In this document: positions 20,305 through 32,438 of the stretch, in pieces | Layout of the letters: each line of letters opens with the position of its first letter | How positions within the stretch are numbered: position 1 is the first letter of the stretch | NCBI GenBank assembly: GCA_900660155.1 | Contig: CABFPE010000047.1 | Span: forward strand, 323,534 to 387,533 | DNA length: 64,000 nucleotides | Direction of reading: 5' to 3' | From: Hofstenia miamia | Taxonomy: Eukaryota > Xenacoelomorpha > Acoela > Hofsteniidae | The notes under the pieces: model-generated | Told to the model about the DNA's origin: nothing | Seen by the model: the letters and a program-made list of their open reading frames with translations, nothing else | The model's database searches: none | Position numbers and translations under genes: made by a program

Positions 20305-22250
20305 TTCGATAGCACGTTGCCGATAACGCTTCAGACAGATGCCTCCAACTTTGATCTAGGAGTTTGCTTACTACAAAATGGAAAACCGTTATCATATGCG
20401 GCAAGGTCTATGACAAACTGCAAAAAGAACTACGCCCAAATAGAAAAGGAGTTATTGGCCATAAAAATGCGTGCACACACTTTTATCAGTAGACGTATGA
20501 AGGAAAAAAATGTGGAAACAGACCACAAGCCTTTACAAAATTTGCAGCACAGACCTTTTACCGGTTGCCCGCCAAAAATACAGCGATTATTGGTAGTTTT
20601 GCAAAGGCATCCTGCTCTTAGACTAACATAAAAACCAGGGCGTCAATTACACTTAGCAGATACATTGTCATTATTAAACCTTCATCCTGAAGGGTCAAGC
20701 AATATAGAGAAGCATTTGTCAGCTGCAGTTCACACAATATAAATCCCTGATAAAATCGGCAAGTCGAAACTTAGGAAACCGATATCTCAAGAGCAAATTA
20801 CAGTCAAGGTTATGAAGTTTATCAGAACATCATGGCCGCAAAGACAGCAATTAGAAGAGGTAGAATTAAAGAAAATAGAAAAGATCAAACATGAAATGCA
20901 TATTCATGACGACTTAATAATGCGGCAAAACCAAGTGTATATTCCGAAATCATGTAGAAGACAGCTTCTCAACGAAATTCACGGATCACATTTAGGAATA
21001 AACAAACTAAAACACATGCACGACAGTTTTTCTTTTGGCCGAAAATGTCAGAAGATATTGAAAAGCATATAACAAAATGCACAGTTTGCAAAATGCACCA
21101 AGCAGCAAATATAAAGGAACAAATTATATATCATGAACGTCCAAAAGTGCCATTTTATAAAATAGCTGTAGATTTCGCCCAAGTTGAATCAAAGGCTTTC
21201 TTGATTTGCGTAGACTTCTACTCACGATTTTTACAATATTACAGCCTTGCATCCAAAATAGCATTAGCAGTTACTAAGAAGATTAAAGAGATGATGTCAC
21301 AACATGGGATACCTAATGAAATCTTTGCAGATAACAATTCATTTAGTTCAGCAGAGTTTAGACAATTTACAAGGAAACACGGAGTTAAGCTGACTCTAAG
21401 TAGTCCCCGCTTCCCACAGTCTAATGGAATGGCAGAGCGCGCTGAAAGAACATTTAAATCAATGTATAGAAAAGGTCCTGATTATAGACTTTTAATACTA
21501 CAGTACAATAATGCACCGCTTAGTTTTAGCCAACTTTCGCCTGCTCAACTGCTTTTAGTCATATTTTAAGAACCAGCGACATTATACCCAAAAAGTTGTT
21601 AAAACCAAAGATGATATACAAAAAAAATATTATGGAAGACCAACAAAGATACAAAGAATGTCAAAAAAAGCATTACGATCGTACTGCAAAGGATTTATCT
21701 AAGCTTGGGAAAGGAGACACGGTACGAGACACTAATCTTAGAGATGTTACTGGCAAGATACTCGGATACCTCCCTGCACCAAGATCTTATCTGATAAAAG
21801 TAGGATCAAAAATTATAAGAAGAAACCGACTCCATTTTACGGATACTGAGTCAACTCGAACCAAAGATTTGCCTAATCGATCTGGAAAGGAGAGATGTGC
21901 CATGTAAATGGTAAACACCTCGAGTAGGTGCAGAGTAGTTGCCTGTGTTGTCGGGGACACTATGCGTGAGACCAGTTGTGTTTTTGCATAAATAGGCATT
22001 TGTAACATTAGGTACACACAAGAATTTATTTTATTATTGTAGTTACGTTCTTTACACCTTTCACCGCACATAGAGCAGAAGGCGAGTAGTTTTAAGCACC
22101 AAATGGAAGCAAGTGGATTTATACATACGAATAAAATTTTACAAGTGTTTTTAAGATGCAGTCTATACCACATATAGCACAGAATTATAGAAGTTTTAAT
22201 ATTTAATGAAACCTGACAATTTAAAACCATTTACTATATAAATAAACAAA
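20305..22250 (+). mobile_element. Ty3/gypsy retrotransposon fossil (RNase H, integrase, possible LTR)
   Basis: Fossil LTR retroelement, broken, 5' part absent. Parts in order: RNase H (LQTDASNFDLGVCLLQ, 20.3-20.6 kb), integrase zinc-binding and core regions (20.8-21.6 kb, with HHCC-type and AVDFAQ-type motifs) and integrase C-terminal region (to 21907). A purine tract at 21884-21895 followed by TGTGCC at 21896 may mark the start of the 3' LTR; its end is not clear. About five breaks, so old but still recognisable. It lies in the opposite orientation inside the hAT element. Confidence 0.85.
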
Positions 22251-22319
22251 AAAACCATTTTGCAGGTTTTATGAACATTTTGTATCATTTTTCAAATATT
22301 CTATGGGATGCTAATTTCA

Positions 22320-22695
22320 CTTAATTAATATTCCAGAGGATGCTTAGCATTTTTTTACATCCCGGATACGTGCCTGGTTGCAATTGAGTCTTTTATGGCG
22401 CCAGTCAAAATCTGTCAATCCAGTAAATCTTGCTGTACATGTAAGGGCCCATCCCATGGCCTGCTCGGTCACCGGATTTATTGTCATGTAGTCATGTGAT
22501 AACGCTCTTTGGGGCATCATAAAGAAAAGTGTACTGACTGAAAAAGCAAGATCAAGTCAGGATCTGAAACAGGCAATTCGCAATGCTTTTGCTAACTTTA
22601 AAATGGAATCTCTTCCAAAGATACATGCACGTACTTTTCGTCGACTAAAACTTTGCATTGATATTAATTGGTTGCAAGTCGACCCTTACGATTAG
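22320..22695 (+). pseudogene. Tc1/mariner-type transposase C-terminus
   Basis: Reads WPARSPDL (22457-22480), then, one frame over, LWGIIKKSVLTEKARS, DLKQAIRNAFANFKMES and FRRLKLCIDINW before TAG at 22693-22695. The order W-P-A-R-S-P-D-L ... LWG ... LK.AI ... R...CI is that of the third-catalytic-residue region and tail of mariner-like DDE transposases. At least one frameshift separates the two halves; the N-terminal two-thirds are absent or unrecognisable. It lies within the hAT element, downstream of the Ty3 fossil. Confidence 0.65.
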
Positions 22696-22997
22696 TCATT
22701 GTACTTGGATTACTTTTTGATGTTAGTTTTTGTTTGTTAGATATAGATGTATTGATTATATTAATGATACTGTCTGTTTGTATTATTGATTAACTGCAGT
22801 AGTAATTTGAAACGTAGGGACTTATGGAACAGACTGTATGTTAATTTAATTCTATAAATTAGAGACTATAATCGTGAATACAGCTTTCTATAATAGTAAA
22901 TCTATAATAGAATAATGGCTTCATTATAGATTTGTATATAGTAATTCTATAATAGTCTATAATAGTATTTCTATCTATAGTCATCTCTGGATACAGC

Positions 22998-24040
22998 GGT
23001 GTTGTTTTGTTTATCTTAAATGAGGAAGAGGGAGAGGGGTTGAAGCCTTGATATCTTTAGCTATGGAATTGCTTCAAATGCAAGCTATTAAGGCTCGGCG
23101 ATATGATGAAAAAAACAGCGGATTTTACTAAAGCCGAAACAAATCGATTTTTAACAGAAACAGTCGCCTTTAAGTCCATTACCAAGAAACGATGCAGTAT
23201 TCTCGGAGCAAACGCCAAAATGCTTGCCATGTTGATGCTTAATTGTGTTTGCACAAGAATAATTTAGTGTTATGAGAATGTATTTTAAAAATTTATGCTT
23301 CTCTTGAATAATGTTTTCTAATACCGATAGTAATTGGCTAAAAAACCAAAACCACAACCGAGCTTATAGATTTACTAAAATAGAAAGTGTAGCACGTCTT
23401 TAAAATAACAGAAAAACAAAGCGGCCAAACCAAAGATGTTAAACATCATCGCGTTCAGCTTGTCCAAATGGAGATTCACAATTTTGATAATAGATAGTTC
23501 CTTTCTTTTATGTCCATTATATTTAAAAATTCATGTATGAAGGAATCGTTTCCGTATATTTGTGATACTTTCTGAAGAAAATATTCAATTATGAAACATT
23601 TGCACTCGTTTTATGCCATAGCTGAATAGTGAAGAATATGAATATTTTATCTAGGTATTAACATTCTAAAATGATTGCAACATCCACACTTGTGGCCTAC
23701 TATCTTAGTAGATGTTTGGACTCAATTTCCTAAAAAGCCCAAATATAATGGTATTTCTTTTTCAAATCAGTCTGCCCAAACCTGCATATCTTTCAAAATT
23801 GCAAAGATTGGTTGGTCTTAAATATTATATTGATGGCTGAATTATAATTTTGGTAAAAAATGGCCAAATATTCGGGTATAAATGCATATTCTTTGTAAAT
23901 GTTGTAAATGCTTTTCTACAATATTTGTAATATCAGTATATAAAAGAGGTTTAATAATTTAAAAATATTTGCAGTTCGTTTTACTGTGAACATGTTTCCA
24001 CATTAACATGAGAAACAGACTGGTTTAGTTTTTTAGTAAA
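22998..24040. other. Intergenic, no gene recognised
   Basis: AT-rich; small open frames only (e.g. 23057-23254 and 23151-23357, minus), without recognisable domains. Confidence 0.45.
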
Positions 24041-24044
24041 AAAG

Positions 24045-24800
24045 AATGAGATTGCCATATATATGACGATCAATTAGATAGATTAGCAGGACATAAATAT
24101 TTTTCATTATTAGATCTGTCATCTGGGTTTTGGCAATTACCGTTAACAAAAGATTCAAAAGAAAAAACAGGTTTTCTATGTGGTAATGATCTTTGGCAAT
24201 GTAAGGTAATGCCTTTTGGTCTTTCAAATGCTCTTGTAACATTTCAACGTCTCATACGTGAGTCATTGAAAGGCTTGGATGTTGAGCCTTATATAGATGA
24301 CATCATTGTTCCCTCAAAATGCATTGATTTGCATTTAAGACAGTTGAAACAAATATTTGAAAGAATGAGAGCTGTTAATTAGAAACTAAAGCCATCAAAA
24401 GGCTGCTTCTTTAAAACTAGCGTTAAGTGATTAATATAGATCCAGACAAATTACAATCACTTCGATGTTGGCCTGTTCCAAAATCTCCGAAAAATGTTCA
24501 AAGATATTACAATAGGGTCATAAATAATTTAAGTAAGCCAAGCTTTTGCAACCATTACTTAGTTTAATCAAGTGTTCAAAAAGAAAATTGTTATGGATAT
24601 ATGTAAATGATTATAGATTTATCGCTGTATTGCAACACAAATTTTAATAAAGTATACTATCGTTATTTGACTGATCAAATTTAACATTTATAATGGCTTA
24701 AATTAGTACAAATTTTTAAAAAAGAACGTGAAGTGTTGACTAAAATTAGAACTTAATTTACATTTGATTCAAACTGAGGTTTAATAATTTAGCACAAATT
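24045..24800 (+). mobile_element. Ty3/gypsy reverse transcriptase fossil
   Basis: Fossil. RT motifs are clear at 24050-24430: FSLLDLSSGFWQLPL, KVMPFGLSNA and YIDDIIV. Weaker RT-connection and RNase H-like traces continue to about 24.8 kb. No LTRs, gag or integrase next to it. Broken, with many breaks in the distal part; old. It may or may not derive from the same family as the fossil at 20.3-22.2 kb. Confidence 0.8.
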
Positions 24801-25772
24801 TAACTTAAATTTAAAAGTTATTGTTCATGTACATTATTTGCTTATGAAAGTCACAATTTTATGTTTTGCCTAGGTAGGTCTAGCTAAGCATAGTTAGGTA
24901 AGTGCTAATTCCACGTAGCGGACTCCCACATTTTGGTTTCTACTTAGCATACATAATGGAACAAATTCAACTGAACAGCTTGCACGACGCATTGCCATAT
25001 TGGAAATTTATGCTGCTATGTATATTACATTCGTCATTAAATGCAACTCTTTTCAATACATTGTAGTTATTTATATAGTATTCTAAAATTCCGTGACAGA
25101 TGTGCATTTCAGTTTTCTGATTAAATTTAAATTTTAAAAATTTCTGTGAATTAAAAAATGCTCCATTAATAATTTTGCAGATAAATGCGATGAAATATCG
25201 TTTGGAAAAATTCAAAACCAAAATCCAATTTTGGAAATCCACTTCAGTTAAAGAGTTGAGGATCCACACGTCAAATTTGGAAGCAAATAAGCTAAAATTC
25301 ACATAGCAGTAAACCCTCTCAATAGAATCTCCTTACAGTACAGTGGCTACACAAAGCTATTTTATTTGTTAGTTTGTTAGGGCGGCCAAAGAAAACATAA
25401 GCTAAGATGATAAATTTTATGACTTTTTTATAGAAAATATTATTTTAATATTATCTCAATAATATAGGAAAATCAAAAATCCATAATCTTAATATTTGGC
25501 AATTGTACAGTGATTCTTCATATTGTAAACAATTTTATGAAAATTCACATATTAGGAATCTATCTCTACCATTTTAGTATAGATTTTTTGCAACGTCAAC
25601 AATCATGATAATTAAAAATGTTCCGAAATTGATTAAGAATTGAATGTATAATGAACGTGAATTATATAAATCACCAAGAGCAAAAAATATATATTTGACT
25701 AATCAAGAGAAAGTTGCATTCTGCTTATAATATAATTTGTAGTATGCACTTAACAGTAGAAGCTCCAGACTG
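24801..25772. other. AT-rich intergenic
   Basis: No gene recognised; a 111-codon minus frame at 24967-25302 shows no known domain. Confidence 0.45.
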
Positions 25773-26120
25773 TTAATATACCTAAAAGCGCCAAAACCCG
25801 TCAATTGACAATTTCTATATTACGTTTTGTAAATTACTACAAATATACCCAAAACCTTAGTAACATCTTATAAATGCTATTTAAAACATAAATTTATGTA
25901 AATATTCATGTACACAGATTGTATTGTCCTATTAAAATAATAAAAGGGTATGAATAGATTGTGTAAATATTTCAAAGAGATGCGAATAATTTGCAGAAAG
26001 AGTTTTGCAGTTAATTGTACCCAATTATCATGGATTACTAAATATACTCCAATTTCATTTGATAGAATTGCTGCATAGGTGTAGAAATTTCAAGCATACC
26101 AGTATCATTTGTCATTTTTA

Positions 26121-27691
26121 ATGTCTCAACGAATGTCAGCTCAACGTTTCCTGCAAACTATGATAAATCTTCCAAGTGATGAATCTGGCGATGACATTGA
26201 ACAAGATTTAGAATAGGCAGAAGAGAATAATGATGAACGGATATTACATGATATTTCATATTCAACAAGCAGCAGTGATAAAGAGTTAGACCTCTTGTCA
26301 CACAGCAGTCACAAAGATATTGACAATGAAAATAATTCACTTCGAGTGCGAGATGGAACAGAATGAACAATAATTGAATATACATAGGGAGCTACACGTG
26401 GTAGAATGCAACGACAAAGTATAGTAAGGCAGGCTGAAGGTGTACTGCGAGCTTGTGCTAGCATCACAACTCCATTAGACGCATGGAATCTTCTCTGGTG
26501 CTGAATTTTATTGTTGATTGTACAAATGGTTTTGTTAATGAAAGGATAGGAATGTAACAAGAGATGAACTAGAAAAATTCGTTGGACTACTGTACCTAAA
26601 AAAATTACATATCGACGAAATTATCCATTTGAAAAACTATGGTGAACGACATATGGATATTCTATATTCAATATGACACTGTCCACGAAAAATGAGAGCG
26701 ATAGAAAGATTTCTCAGATTTGATCGTCGTTAAGATCACCGTAGAAATCTGCAACATGACAATTTCAACTATTTTAGATCACTTTTGTAGCCAATTCTCA
26801 ACGTTGCTACCTCCTATCATCATTCTTGACTATTGATGAACAATTATTTCCGATTGAAACATGCTGACGTTTTATGCACTACAAGCCGCATAAATTTGGG
26901 ATAAAATTTTGGATATTAGCTGATGTTTCATCAAAATATTGTTATAATATCAAGCCCTATCTTGGAAAAGATGAGAACAGACATGAGTCACTTGGTACAT
27001 ATGTTGTGCAAACGCTTATGGAACCTCTGAACAACAAAGGACACAATGTAACTATTGATAATTTTTTTACTTCCAAGCAAATTGCTCATCTTATGCTCCA
27101 CGTCCGAACAAAAGTAGTTGGAATCGTGCATTCAAATCGTCGCGAACTTCCTTCTCCCAAAATTTAGGACTGCATCGTGATTCTGTAATGTACCAAAGCG
27201 GCAAGTCGCACCTTACCAGATAACAACGAAATCAAAAAGAGTTTTGCATATACTTTCTACATAGCAAAGTGGGGCTGTTTATCAAGATGGTAAGAAGAAG
27301 CCAGAAAGTGCATCATTTTATAATAATAAATTTGCAGTTGATCTACTAGACAGCATGTGTCGTCAAAATTCGACAAAATTGGGCTGCAGACGCTGGCCCT
27401 TAGCTGTGTTTTTTAATATTTTGGATATTGCTGGAGTGAACGCATGCGTGCTGTATAAAAAACAAACAAATTCTGATATTAGTAGACGCACTTTTCTTCA
27501 ACAACTGTCCGAAGACTCAGAAAGACGTTGAATTCAGACTAATCAATGCTCTTTTGTCCAACTCTGCAAAAGTGTGTCAGATTATTGTTCATTGTTAAAA
27601 GAATAGACCTGTGAATTTGTGCAGAATTTGCAGTAAACCTGTTTGCAGGAAGTTCCAGGCTGTCATATGCATCAACTGTTTTGACGAATAG
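26121..27691 (+). pseudogene. piggyBac transposase, decayed
   Basis: The start ATG at 26121 opens MSQRMSAQRF, an acidic N-terminal region typical of the family (SDESGDDIEQDLE). The DDD catalytic triad is still visible: Asp in LTIDEQLFPI (26835-26837), Asp in FWILADVSS (26922-26924), Asp in VTIDNFFTS (27056-27058). The C-terminal Cys finger reads CRICSKPVCRKFQ and ICINCFDE before TAG at 27689-27691. At least eight stops or frameshifts interrupt it, for instance a TGA between the first and second Asp. It cannot make a full transposase. Confidence 0.85.
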
Positions 27692-27789
27692 TTTTTAACT
27701 ACTTCTTTTGTTTTTGTTAGCGCATATATATGTATTGTCTCAATAAAAATTGCAATATAGATGTATCTTTATCAACTTGGTCGAATAAT

Positions 27790-28060
27790 TGTAATTATCT
27801 TCTGGGAGTCATTATTCAGAGTGACCTTAAATGAGGAACTAATACTGATTACATTGTGAAAAAATCAACCAAATATTTCCACTTTCTACGCCCCCTAAAT
27901 GCAGTGGTGTTCAGGGCCGACACCTATATCAAATTTATACATCACTTATTCGATCCCTCTTAGAATACTGTTCGCCACTTTGGCATTATGCACTTACTCT
28001 TTCTCAATCTGAAAGTATCGAACGTATCCAGAAACGAGCCTTCAGGTAATTTTGACTTAC
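27790..28060 (+). pseudogene. LINE RT C-terminal fragment inside piggyBac
   Basis: Reads LLGVIIQSDLK then, after stops and a frame change, YTSLIRSLLEYCSPLWHYAL and ESIERIQKRAFR. It aligns with the LINE at 47.3-48.8 kb (LGVEIQSDLKW, YTSIIRSVLEYCVPLWHF, NNIGSIQIRALR). Same lineage, more decayed. It sits behind the piggyBac transposase stop and before the right inverted end. Confidence 0.75.
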
Positions 28061-28621
28061 TTACTTAAAAAAATATTTAATGATTACTGAGGAAAAAGCT
28101 GAGGCTATTTGACAGTGTCAAAGCATATTAACCATTGAAATAGAAATTGTAACCTAGCAACATTTTAGTTACAAAAGGGAATTTTAGACTAGCAATAAAT
28201 AAAAATATTTTTATATTCGTGTTTATTTACAACGTCTACACTTATGCATTTCTACATTGATTTTAACCTAGTGAAAGTGCTAACACAAAATTTCGATCTT
28301 GATAGAAAATTCATTTTAATACTTTTTTAAAGAATCTAGGTGTGGAGATGGTTGAAATATTTGGTAAAATTAATCGTTCATAGTCTAAAATTAAATATTG
28401 TATTTAAATTGTCATCAATTTTTAGATAAATGATAAATTTCGTCGCTAGATGGCATAAAGAATTAGGTCATCTTCTTCGAAACAACATCGAATAATTATA
28501 ATTTTTCGACTGAAAATCGACATTCCATCATTGTTTCTCCATCATTTCGACTTCAAAAAAAATTATTATGATTTAAAATTGCAAAATCCTCAATTGACGG
28601 GTCTTGCGCATCTAGTGTTAA

Positions 28622-30560
28622 TCAGATGTTCATGTCATTTTTCAGAGGGACTCAACTGAAATTTCAGTTAAAACTCAGTGAGATGAAGCGGGCCGAACAA
28701 TGTCGCTAGTTCCAAACGGATTACTTCAAGATAATCAGCATTCAATTTTTCTCAATAAGCAAATAAAACATGAATCTGTAAAACCGAAATCAAGAAAGTG
28801 TAAAACCATTTGATGAATTTCTCAATGTTTTAATAAACAGGAAATTCAAATGCGCCCTCAAACTCACGTTTGGTCCAACCCGCACAGTAAATTTCATTTT
28901 GAAAGTGTTTATCTTCTTTTTGGTGATAAGTTTCTTATTATATTGTTCTAATGCAATTAAGTATGAAAAAATATAGTTTCATAGTAATAATAAAACAACT
29001 TTTATAAGCTCATTAACATAAAATAATATCTACTCCAAACAGTATTTCGTCTTTTTTAGATCGCCGCCTACCTCAGGAAATGCCGTTAATATTTCTATCG
29101 GCCTGAAATAATTGACAACATACTTACGAATTACTTTAAATACGCAAAAGCATTATTTATGAGAAGAGTTCAAGATTAATATTATATTATATTTAAAAAC
29201 AAACGCAGTAATTAGCATAGAATACCGATGTTTATCACCAGCTAATATCTTTTAGATTTAAATCTCCAAAATTTTCTAAATCTTCTTGCAAAATTGCACA
29301 TGAATTACAGCAAGCAGCTAAACTATCACTAACAGAGCTCCCATCAATATTGTTGTACCATCGGATCTAAACATGTACTAAATAATTCTTAAGAAGATAC
29401 ATTACTAAAATCAAGTTTTTTTGAAAATGCCAATCTTATTTAAAACAGTAGCCCGTTGATTAAGTTAAAAAAAATCGCATGTAATTTATAACGATTGGAT
29501 GAGTAATTTTAATAACCTAAAATTGCTATGCGAACGATTTTAATAGTAATCAGTTGATGAATATATTGTCACGTTGGGTTTTAGAGAGACTAAGATACCT
29601 CTCTTCTTGAAATGTTTATTTGATTGTAATACCAGTTTACATGTGTTGACATAACACTAGGCTTGTTCATGGGTCGAAAATTTGATAACCACCCCACAAC
29701 ACACCATGAACATTTCTCTATGAGGCCCAAGAAATCACCAAGATAAAAATCATGTGTGCGTAAATATTTATGCTAACTTGCTAGCTTGCTTGTCATTCGC
29801 CAAATGTATTAATGTCATATGTAAGTCACAGTCTTCGGACAAATTGCGAAGTTGACAGCAGTTTAAGTATTAATGCGCCCTCAAAATCATTGCTACCCAC
29901 CTTCCCATTTATTCTGCTGAAGAATTAATCTGATTGTTCATCTAAGAAATCAGAATTTCGAAAGATAATTTTTGACAAATTGTTTATCTTTTACTAATGC
30001 AGTTTAATGCAGATGAAGAAGCAGCAATATTTTGAATCGGTTCGGTTCAGTTTCGGGTACAAAATCCTGCGGTTTTGGGAAAAGGGCAGCTACTTCAAAG
30101 TGCCCTGAGAAGGCCTTAATTCAATAATTATTTATTTATTTATTGGTGTTTGCATGCTGGGTTTTTTGGGAAAGAATCGTTATTAATTAGCATTGTTGCA
30201 ATTATATTTTAAAGTTGATATTAATGCTGATGCATTTAAAATAAAAATAACTTAAGCTTCGTTTTTTTTGTTGAAACTAATACGTTTTTAACTAAACAAT
30301 TACTTTTCACAAACATAAAATCTATGATATTTCACATAATTAACATTAGAAAATAGAATATTTAAGAATCACCAAATTTGAAATTATTTTGTTTTTTAAA
30401 AAAAAAGAACTAAAATCATACATATAAAATTAACATCACAAGGATTATTTTTTGGGTGATCGATACTGAAAGACTTGTACAATGGTTGAGATGCAGAGGA
30501 TAACACTATTTAATGAGTGTGTGTTCCAGATGTCACAGGTTAGATATGAATTGCTTGAAC
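28622..30560. other. AT-rich intergenic
   Basis: No gene, repeat array or structured element recognised over nearly 2 kb. Confidence 0.45.
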
Positions 30561-30561
30561 C

Positions 30562-31064
30562 CTAACCACCATATCTTGATAATAGAAGTGTAGCATTTCC
30601 TCGCTGTAAAATTACTGACGATTGCTGGAAAAAATGTTCAGATCGCAAGAGGCACTTCTGGCAGAAGAAATAAAAGACATCTTGGGGAATATTTTGATAG
30701 CAATTGGTGACCATGCTGCTAGAGCTTTCACTGATAGTAGTATGAAGGATATGCCAGCAGCTGAACATGATTCTGAGTATTTAGTAAGCTTTCGGTTGTC
30801 TGAAACTTCCAGAGCATGACCAGCATTAGTACGCGCAAGCGAAACAATTAAGGGGATGCCAAGCCGATAACAAAGCAAAATTCGGAATTCAGCAGGAGCA
30901 AAGGAAAGACCAAGTGGTTTCAAGGGAATCGCAGCCAAACAATTCCCACTTCCTGGTATGGAACAAGAGAGAAGTCTTGCTTTATCGCGAGGAGACAAAC
31001 TGAAGGATAAACAAGTATTCTGGCTAACTTGCTGTAAAAGTGACTTCTGTGCTTTTGGGGCCAT
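30562..31064 (-). mobile_element. Retroelement C-terminal region, fossil
   Basis: Fossil, broken, a few breaks. The minus strand reads SLSPRDKARLLSCSIPGSGN, LAAIPLKPLGLSFAPAEFRI and LLCYRLGIPL, then in a second frame EHFFQQSSVILQRGNATLLL near 30.6 kb. This pair of blocks is familiar from the C-terminal region of reverse-transcriptase-bearing proteins in marine invertebrates; I cannot assign the exact class. No RT is seen upstream. One ambiguous base at 31069. Confidence 0.5.
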
Positions 31065-31070
31065 GCGTNG

Positions 31071-32203
31071 CAGGATTAGAAGTTCTTAAGCAAAAATATA
31101 TCTTAGGTAGTGAAGCACAGCTCCTCAAGAGATGCAATTCTAACTGTGGGTCTTCAAGTAATTTTATGTCATTCATAATTTCAATGGACTTTGAAACACG
31201 TTTCGAAATTGGATAAATTTTGGAGACTTGGAGATAGGAGCTTCAAGAGTGATAAGACCATCTTTTCGTTTGTTGATTGTTTGTATAAATATTGTATAAC
31301 TTTGCTGTCTGGCATTTCGGGTAGGATTCGGGTAAGATGCTGTGTATTTTGGTATCTCAGGTACATTCGGTTTCGGGTACTTGTTTAAAAAGTTGGTTCG
31401 GCTTGGGTTCCAAATTCTGTACCCGATTCCAATTGTGGCAATAATTATGTTCTGACTTTTAAAGTGGATGCCATTGGTTACGATCACTAATAATGAATAG
31501 ATTGGTGTTGCCTTCGTTGGTTTTGGAAAACATTAAGAACACCCTTGTTTTAGGGTGCCATGAAGACCATGGGGCAAATATTCTGTTCCAACCCACCTCG
31601 CGAGATTAATGAGGATTCGCATGGGGCCCACAGATCCCCACCCCACTAGACAAGAATGCACAAAAAGTTTTAAATTTAAGTTTCTAGTGCATGATTCACG
31701 TGTAACAAAGTAATATATGCAGAGTTGACGATTGCAAAGCTTAGATCTCAATAAATTTAATCATTGTGGGGAGAGGGAGGGGGGGGGTAAGTTAAGATAG
31801 AAATCTAGAAAGCATTTATCGAGTCAACAATTTTAATCAGTTCCAACAAATTTTACCAAGGAACTCATGATTCATAACTACTGTTGCCTTAATGCTGTCC
31901 TTCGATCCTGAAGACATCAAAGTATTTAGCTCATCTATTTAGTCCTTGTAGGTCTATAAACAGATTTTATGTGTGCTATGACATTTCCATATTTGAGAAA
32001 TCAATTGTATTATTTACTTCCAAACAATTTTTCGTGATGGGACTAATCCCACACATGGAAATACTACTCGTAATTTATCTAATAAATACAAAATATTGAA
32101 AAATTCAGTTGCATAACATTGGCCAAAGGTTTCAGCTTACAGAAACTTTATTTCAGGAAAATATTACATTTTGTACCAGGGTTCCAAGCATTTTGTCGTG
32201 CAT

Positions 32204-32248
<45 letters not shown>

Positions 32249-32438
32249 TGATATTAAAAACAACAATTCGCTACAAGTTTTAATAGTGAGCGTTTTTAAA
32301 AAATTATGAAAACAAGCGTTACAAACAAGGTCTTACGAGTACCATTTACACAAAAAATTTGATATACACACCTTAATGGTATGTTATGTACATTATTAAT
32401 TGGAAGTAGAATATCTCTGTAATTAAATAGTAGCTGTG
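31071..32438. other. Intergenic / possible 3' flank of the minus-strand PLAC8-like gene
   Basis: Contains (AT)n at about 32203-32250 and inverted tcgggtac motifs (30054 and 31423 areas). If the minus-strand gene has further exons they should lie here, but no convincing one was found. Confidence 0.4.

Larger units (their letters stand above)
19745..22989. mobile_element. hAT transposon with 8-bp target duplication and nested fossils
   Basis: Left end CAGAGATGACCCTATAAT; right end, in reverse complement, CAGAGATGACTATAGATA, both followed by tattatagattt-like subterminal repeats. The flanks are gatacagc at 19737-19744 and gatacagc at 22990-22997, an exact 8-bp duplication, the hAT hallmark. Inside are a hAT transposase C-terminus (minus), a Ty3/gypsy pol fossil (plus) and a mariner-type transposase tail (plus). 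The perfect duplication suggests the host hAT inserted or last moved fairly recently, carrying older material. Confidence 0.9.
25777..28617 (+). mobile_element. piggyBac transposon with TTAA target duplications
   Basis: TTAA at 25773-25776 and at 28618-28621 bound the element. Just inside, the ends are inverted copies: left ...GCGCCAAAACCCGTCAATTGA, right (reverse complement) CACTAGATGCGCAAGACC followed by CGTCAATTGA. It holds a decayed piggyBac transposase (26121-27691) and, behind it, a LINE RT fragment (about 27790-28060). TTAA duplication is diagnostic for the superfamily. Confidence 0.85.

Noticed and set aside
21787-22230. 147-codon minus frame with several Cys
   Set aside because: Antisense to the Ty3 fossil and its flank; no recognisable domain.
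30050-31430. Inverted tcgggtac motifs as ends of an element
   Set aside because: Too short and without matching flanks.
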